64,000 nt of DNA from Meghimatium bilineatum (lineage: Eukaryota > Mollusca > Gastropoda > Stylommatophora > Philomycidae): contig CM067298.1 in assembly GCA_034231615.1 (NCBI GenBank), positions 6,255,799 through 6,319,798 of the forward strand. Reading direction: 5' to 3'. Both the position numbers and the translations under genes were made by a program. Within the stretch, counting starts at the first letter, position 1, and each line of letters opens with the position of its first letter. The notes below the pieces were generated by a model, which was not told where the DNA came from, searched no databases, and saw nothing but the letters and a program-made list of their open reading frames with translations. Positions 53,301 to 59,300 of the stretch are shown here, in pieces.

Positions 53301-56300
53301 TATTGCGTTTTCAATTTATATATCATACTAAAGCATGGAATATTCACATTTTTTATCATTCTTTTAGTTTTGAATTCTTTGACCTGTATTAAAACTAGAT
53401 ATATAATATTACATCATATTTGGCACCCATTAATTGTATTTTTGATTTGATGTTTCTGAGAATACAAGTATGTTGCTGTTCGTCCATCACATGATGATGA
53501 TGATGACCATTTGTTATATCTGCTTTTAAAATTCAGTTAGGGTTATGTCCTTGACTATGAACTAGTAGATGGCATATTCTAGCTGTCCTTGACTATGAAC
53601 TAGTAGATGGCATATTCTAGCTGTCCTTGACTATGAACTAGTAGATGGCATATTCTAGCTGTCCTTGACTATGAACTAGTAGATGGCATATTCTAGCTGT
53701 CCTTGACTATGAACTAGTAGATGGCATATTCTAGCTGTCCTTGACTATGAACTAGTAGATGGCATATTCTAGCTGTCCTTGACCATGAACTAGTAGATGG
53801 CATATTCTAGCTGTCCTTGACCATGAACTAGTATATGGCATATTCTAGCTATCCTTAGACAGTTTGGGAATGGGATGATTACAATTGAAGTATGTGTAAT
53901 GATGATGATTGAACACTGAGTCACCCATATATTGACAGGCCTGAAAGAAAAGCATAGAATAGCAATACTGTTAACTTCCATGCATGTCATATGAGGTGAA
54001 TAAGGATGTTATGGGGTGGAGTTGTCTGTCCCATCCATATAGGGCAAAAGTGACCCAGAAGCCATGCTAATGTTGGATGAGTCTGGCTAAAAAGTGTAGA
54101 TATCGCAGGAAATCTGTAAACCATGTGATCCGTTCTCTCGATATTACGTCCCACTAATCTGCAGATACTTATGCTCCTCTTGCATGGCATTCATTACTGT
54201 TATTATTATTCTTTATTCCTCAGCTCAACAACACACAGATGGAACAAATATATATTCATTTATTCATCAGTATTTTCACGTACATTTCATTTGTAGGCTT
54301 TCAAAAATTATATGTTCTTTTCGGTTGGGAGGGAGTTCTCAAATTCCCACCAAAATCTCTCTTATAGCATGACAATGATACTACCAGATTTCAAGCAGGA
54401 TTTAGTCCAGAGAATGGAATGTGTTGTGTTGTTGTTTTATATGCGTCAATGCAGTGGCACAACACATCTGAATTTGATATTAGTTACTAATAATGTTCAT
54501 TGTTTTTATCGCTTCCACAAAACATTGGCATACTGTAACCATATCGCTCAGGAGAACTGGTTCCAATACTGCGCGAACGTCATCAGCCCAAACCTTTCCA
54601 CAATAATAGTTACTTGTCCTTTTTACAGCTGTCTGGGGCACTATTATCATAACCCTGGACGGCCACTGTTATTTTTTCAATGAATTAAATTGTAAAGTGA
54701 GTAACAACAAGCAGATGTTAATCGGATGTGCAGCATGTTTGATATAGTTAATAAAATTTGCTGAAATTTGTTGCTTTTTGCCATGGTTTCTGCTTTATTG
54801 CGATTGTATATGTTCATGGATTGGGAGCCAAGGTATTTCAGTAATGCATTGGTTTTCCAAGCTAAGTTCAACATTTCCTGTTCAACTGGAAATGTTGTTC
54901 AAATCACAAATAGCTACTTAGTTTCAAGGTTGAGAAAGTAAAAGGAGGAAGTGTGTTGCTGATCACATTATTCCTAGAAGTATGTTGTAAGAATTAAAAA
55001 AATACAAGTCTGAAGCCTGTAGCTCTCATGTGATATTATGTGTGGTATCAGAGGTTTGTGATATTAGTGATGTGTGGTATCATATATATGTGATATTAGA
55101 GATGTTTGATATGAGACATCTTGGTCTATCCGTGACTTTCTAGCTGCTCTCCGCTGTTGAGCTGCTGCATTTCTCTTTTTTTCACAAGAAGATGCGCTCT
55201 TTTTTATTTTAGAACGCCATGTAGATCTATTTTGTGCAAGTTCTTCCCATGTATCGTGGTCTATTTCAAAGGCTTTCAGTGAGTCCTTTAACGAATCCTT
55301 GTAGTGCTTCCTTTGGACACCTTGAGATCGTATACGCTTCTCTAGCTCACCATAGAGAAGTATCTTTGGCAGACGATGGTCTGGCATACGCACCAAATGA
55401 TCTTCCCAACGAATCTGTGTCTTCTCTGAATGATACTTCTCTATGGTGAGCTAGAGAAGCGTATACGATCTCAAGGTGTCCAAAGGAAGCACTACAAGGA
55501 TTCGTTAAAGGACTCACTGAAAGCCTTTGAAATAGACCACGATACATGGGAAGAACTTGCACAAAATAGATCTACATGGTGTTCTAAAATAAAAAAGAGC
55601 GCATCATCTTGTGAAAAGAAGAGAAATGCAGCAGCTCAACAGCAGAGAGCAGCTAGAAAGTCACAGATAGACTAAGATCCATCTACAGTCGTCATTCCAT
55701 GTCTGAACTGTCCAAGGACATTTAAGCTCTAATAGGGCTCACTAGCCATCTACGAACTCATAATCAAGGACATAACTCTAATTGAATTTTTAAAAGTGGA
55801 TGTAACAAATGGTCATCATCACTTGTGATGGACAAACAACACACACTTGTTTGGAGTGCCATGATGATGATCTGATGACTAACACTAAATAAAAGTACCT
55901 TATATATTGATTTATTTACACTGCAAATAATACTACCTTGTATCATTATTTTTTAAACAATTTACATTTGGATAAGCAAGGATAAGATTGGTAGTCTTTT
56001 TCAAGTTTCTGTAAATATATATTGCCCGTGTATAGCTGTAAGGTTTATTAACAAATTTCTGAAGTGATAAAATGATGTAAAGACTTACTATTCATATGTA
56101 ACTTTGTATTAGGTACATTGGGCTTATATGTATTTTTTTTTATAGTAATGTTTTGTAAATAGCATAAAAGCTTATGAATACATATATTATATCTAAATAT
56201 AACGTGTTAAATTGTTAAGACATAGGTTTTGAGATAATAGAGTGTGTAATACTGTGTATAATCTAAATATTGGGGGAAAAAATAATATGAAATGAGTTAA

Positions 56301-59300
56301 ATTGCAGATTTACATTGAATATTGCACAGGATTGATGTTTTGACCAAATGATATTTATCAAGATAGAAAGAAAAAACAACCAAAAACAGAATTGAACTTA
56401 GGTTTGATTTTGTAGTTCTATTCTGTGTTTGCCTGTCTTTGGTCAAAACATCAATCCTTTGTATATTTCAACTGAACCATTTTAATGGTGGTTTTTTTTC
56501 TACAATATTTTCTTACCATACATTGCACAGTTGTACTGCAGTCTCCTGATCACTGAATATGTTATCTACATACAAGTAGTGTTCTATTGTTGTGAGATTG
56601 TGTTTTACAACGATGGCTGTGGAGCATGTAATCATGCTTCAAGACTAGCTGTGATATCTGTGTACATCAATAACACAGAATAACTACCGGTACGATATAA
56701 CTACAGAATCTTGTAGGCTGATATATACTATGTCTGATAGTGATGTGTGTCAATCAGTGTTAGATGTCTGTTACGATATTTTCTAGTTTATTCAACATAA
56801 ATCTAAACCTCAGTTTTTTATAACGATATTTTCTAGTTTATTCAGCATAAATCTAAACCTCAGTTTTTTATAACGATATTTTCTAGTTTATTCAGCATAA
56901 ATCTAAACCTCAGTTTTTTATAACGATATTTCCTAGTTTATTCAGCATAAATCTAAACCTCAGTTTTTTATAACGATATTTTCTAGTTTATTCAGCATAA
57001 ATCTAAACCTCAGTTTTTTTATAAAATTTAAACATTAACACAACATGTGCTTTTAAGTTCAATATGGAGCAAAGAATATAAAAGAGAGACACTGACACCT
57101 GGACATATATGTCGTAAGAATTTACAATGTATTATTAGTTGTGAGAATTTATCTTTTTATCACGTTCAAAGTGTTATCCAACACAAAAGTTAACAAATCA
57201 CAATTACAATGATGACAATAAAAACAAAACTAATTCAGTTATCCAAAACAGAACAACAGTCCAGCACAGCAGCCTATGAGAGTGCAAGGGAAAGTGAAAA
57301 GCAATAATGCCATCATACCTATATTGTCCTCTCATAATTCATCTAGACATGAAAATGTCCTAGTAGATCAAGCAAGAACAGTTCAAGTCTTAACAGAAAT
57401 GTGATCCTATATAAGTGATCTATTCATCTCCCAGAACAGAAATGTGATCCTATATAAGTGATCTATTCATCTCCCAGAACAGAAATGTGATCCTATATAA
57501 GTGATCTATTCATCTCCCAGAACAGAAATGTGATCCTATATAAGTGATCTATTCATCTCCCAGAACAGAAATGTGATCCTATATAAGTGATCTATTCATC
57601 TCCCAGAACAGAAATGTGATCCTATATAAGTGATCTATTCATCTCCAAAAGAAGATGGAAGTAGTAGAAAGGAAGAGGCTAAAAGAGAAATGATGCTGTT
57701 GTCAGGTCACACAAAAACATACCCACTATTGCATGAGAGTTGCTCTTGTCCTATTCATGGGAGCACAATGATGATTGTGAATAGGTTATGGAAATTCATA
57801 GATTGAAAATATAGTGAATGAAAATAAGGAAATATTTGCTAATCTTTGCACATAAAATCCAGTTATTTGAGGAATCATATTCCAACGTCTAGAAAAACAC
57901 AGCCAAATGGAGATAATCAAGTCACAGAACAAATATTTGAACTATAATTGCATATATGTTCTTTGTTTCATAGTTTCTCTACTTTCAACTTGTATCGTGT
58001 TTTGATTAGATATCTTTTAAGCATAATGTTTCCTTTACTTTACAACTCTATTTCAGTATTATGCAAAGACATCTTAATAATGTAAACAATGTGTTATCAT
58101 TTGCAACTATTTCAGAGTGGCATATTAGTAATATTGCTGTTTTGTTATGTCTTACAGCCCAAGTCCGGGCCCAGAAATGCCAGAGTTCTTGGTAGTACAG
58201 ACACCACTAGACACACTTCAGCCTAACATTGGCTCACAGGCCAATTTATCCTCACAATATATCCCATCTCCGAGTGCAAGTCAAGCTAGTATGCAGACTG
58301 GACGGGGGTCCAGCATTGTAAGTTTTCAGTTTGTTGTTATTCTATGGAAACATCTTGCCATATTTTGTGTAATTTACTAAAAAGTAATAGTTATAAAACA
58401 TATCATGTGACCTGAGAAGTACAAAAATAAATAATAGAAGTTTTGTTTAGAAGTATTTTCAGCAAAATGCAAAATTTCATCAGGTGTCCATGTAAAGACA
58501 CAGATTGTAGTTTCTATAAATTGTCAATTATCAGAATCTCTGTAGAATAATTGCTCCAGTAATTAGTGATTAAATTACTCACAATGCTTCACTATCTCAC
58601 ACTATCTGGACAAGATAATATCACTAACCTTGTATATCTGGTATCTATTATAGCTGTAATCCGTAATGGAAAACTGCAGAGATTATATATGTATATATAT
58701 AGATATATTATTTAGAGTGTTAAAGTATCTCAGAATTATCTCATAAAATCACATGACATAGATCATTACTAAATAATTAAAATAGGTTTTAAATAAATTT
58801 CAAAGCTGAATATTTGAGGACCGACTTACCAAGTTAGAGACAAGGAGGAAGCAGCAAGACAACATTGTAGTTTTGTGTAGAGTTGTCTAGCACTAGAATA
58901 TTTACATACCATATTTAGATGTTCTGCTTATATTAACACATCATATTCAGGATGTGCATTAATTACACTCTGGTAATAGATTTTTACATTATTTTTTTGG
59001 TATTTATACTACACATCACTCTGATTTGACTTCATAATATGTTTCTATAATTAATATTGATTTGTTTTCCTCTTTCACATTTCTGACATTTGAATATGTA
59101 GATTTCCATCTTCTTCTAGCATGATTCATTCACTTTGAAAATATATTTGTTACTTTTGTAGATTTTCTTTCTTCTAAACAATATTTGTTTCACGACTTTC
59201 ATCCATAGTCTTCCATGCTTTAACAAGTTATAGAAGTGTGTCTTTTCAGCATTAATTCTCAAACTCCCACTGGATATCTTTTCTAGCAGGACGATGGTCC

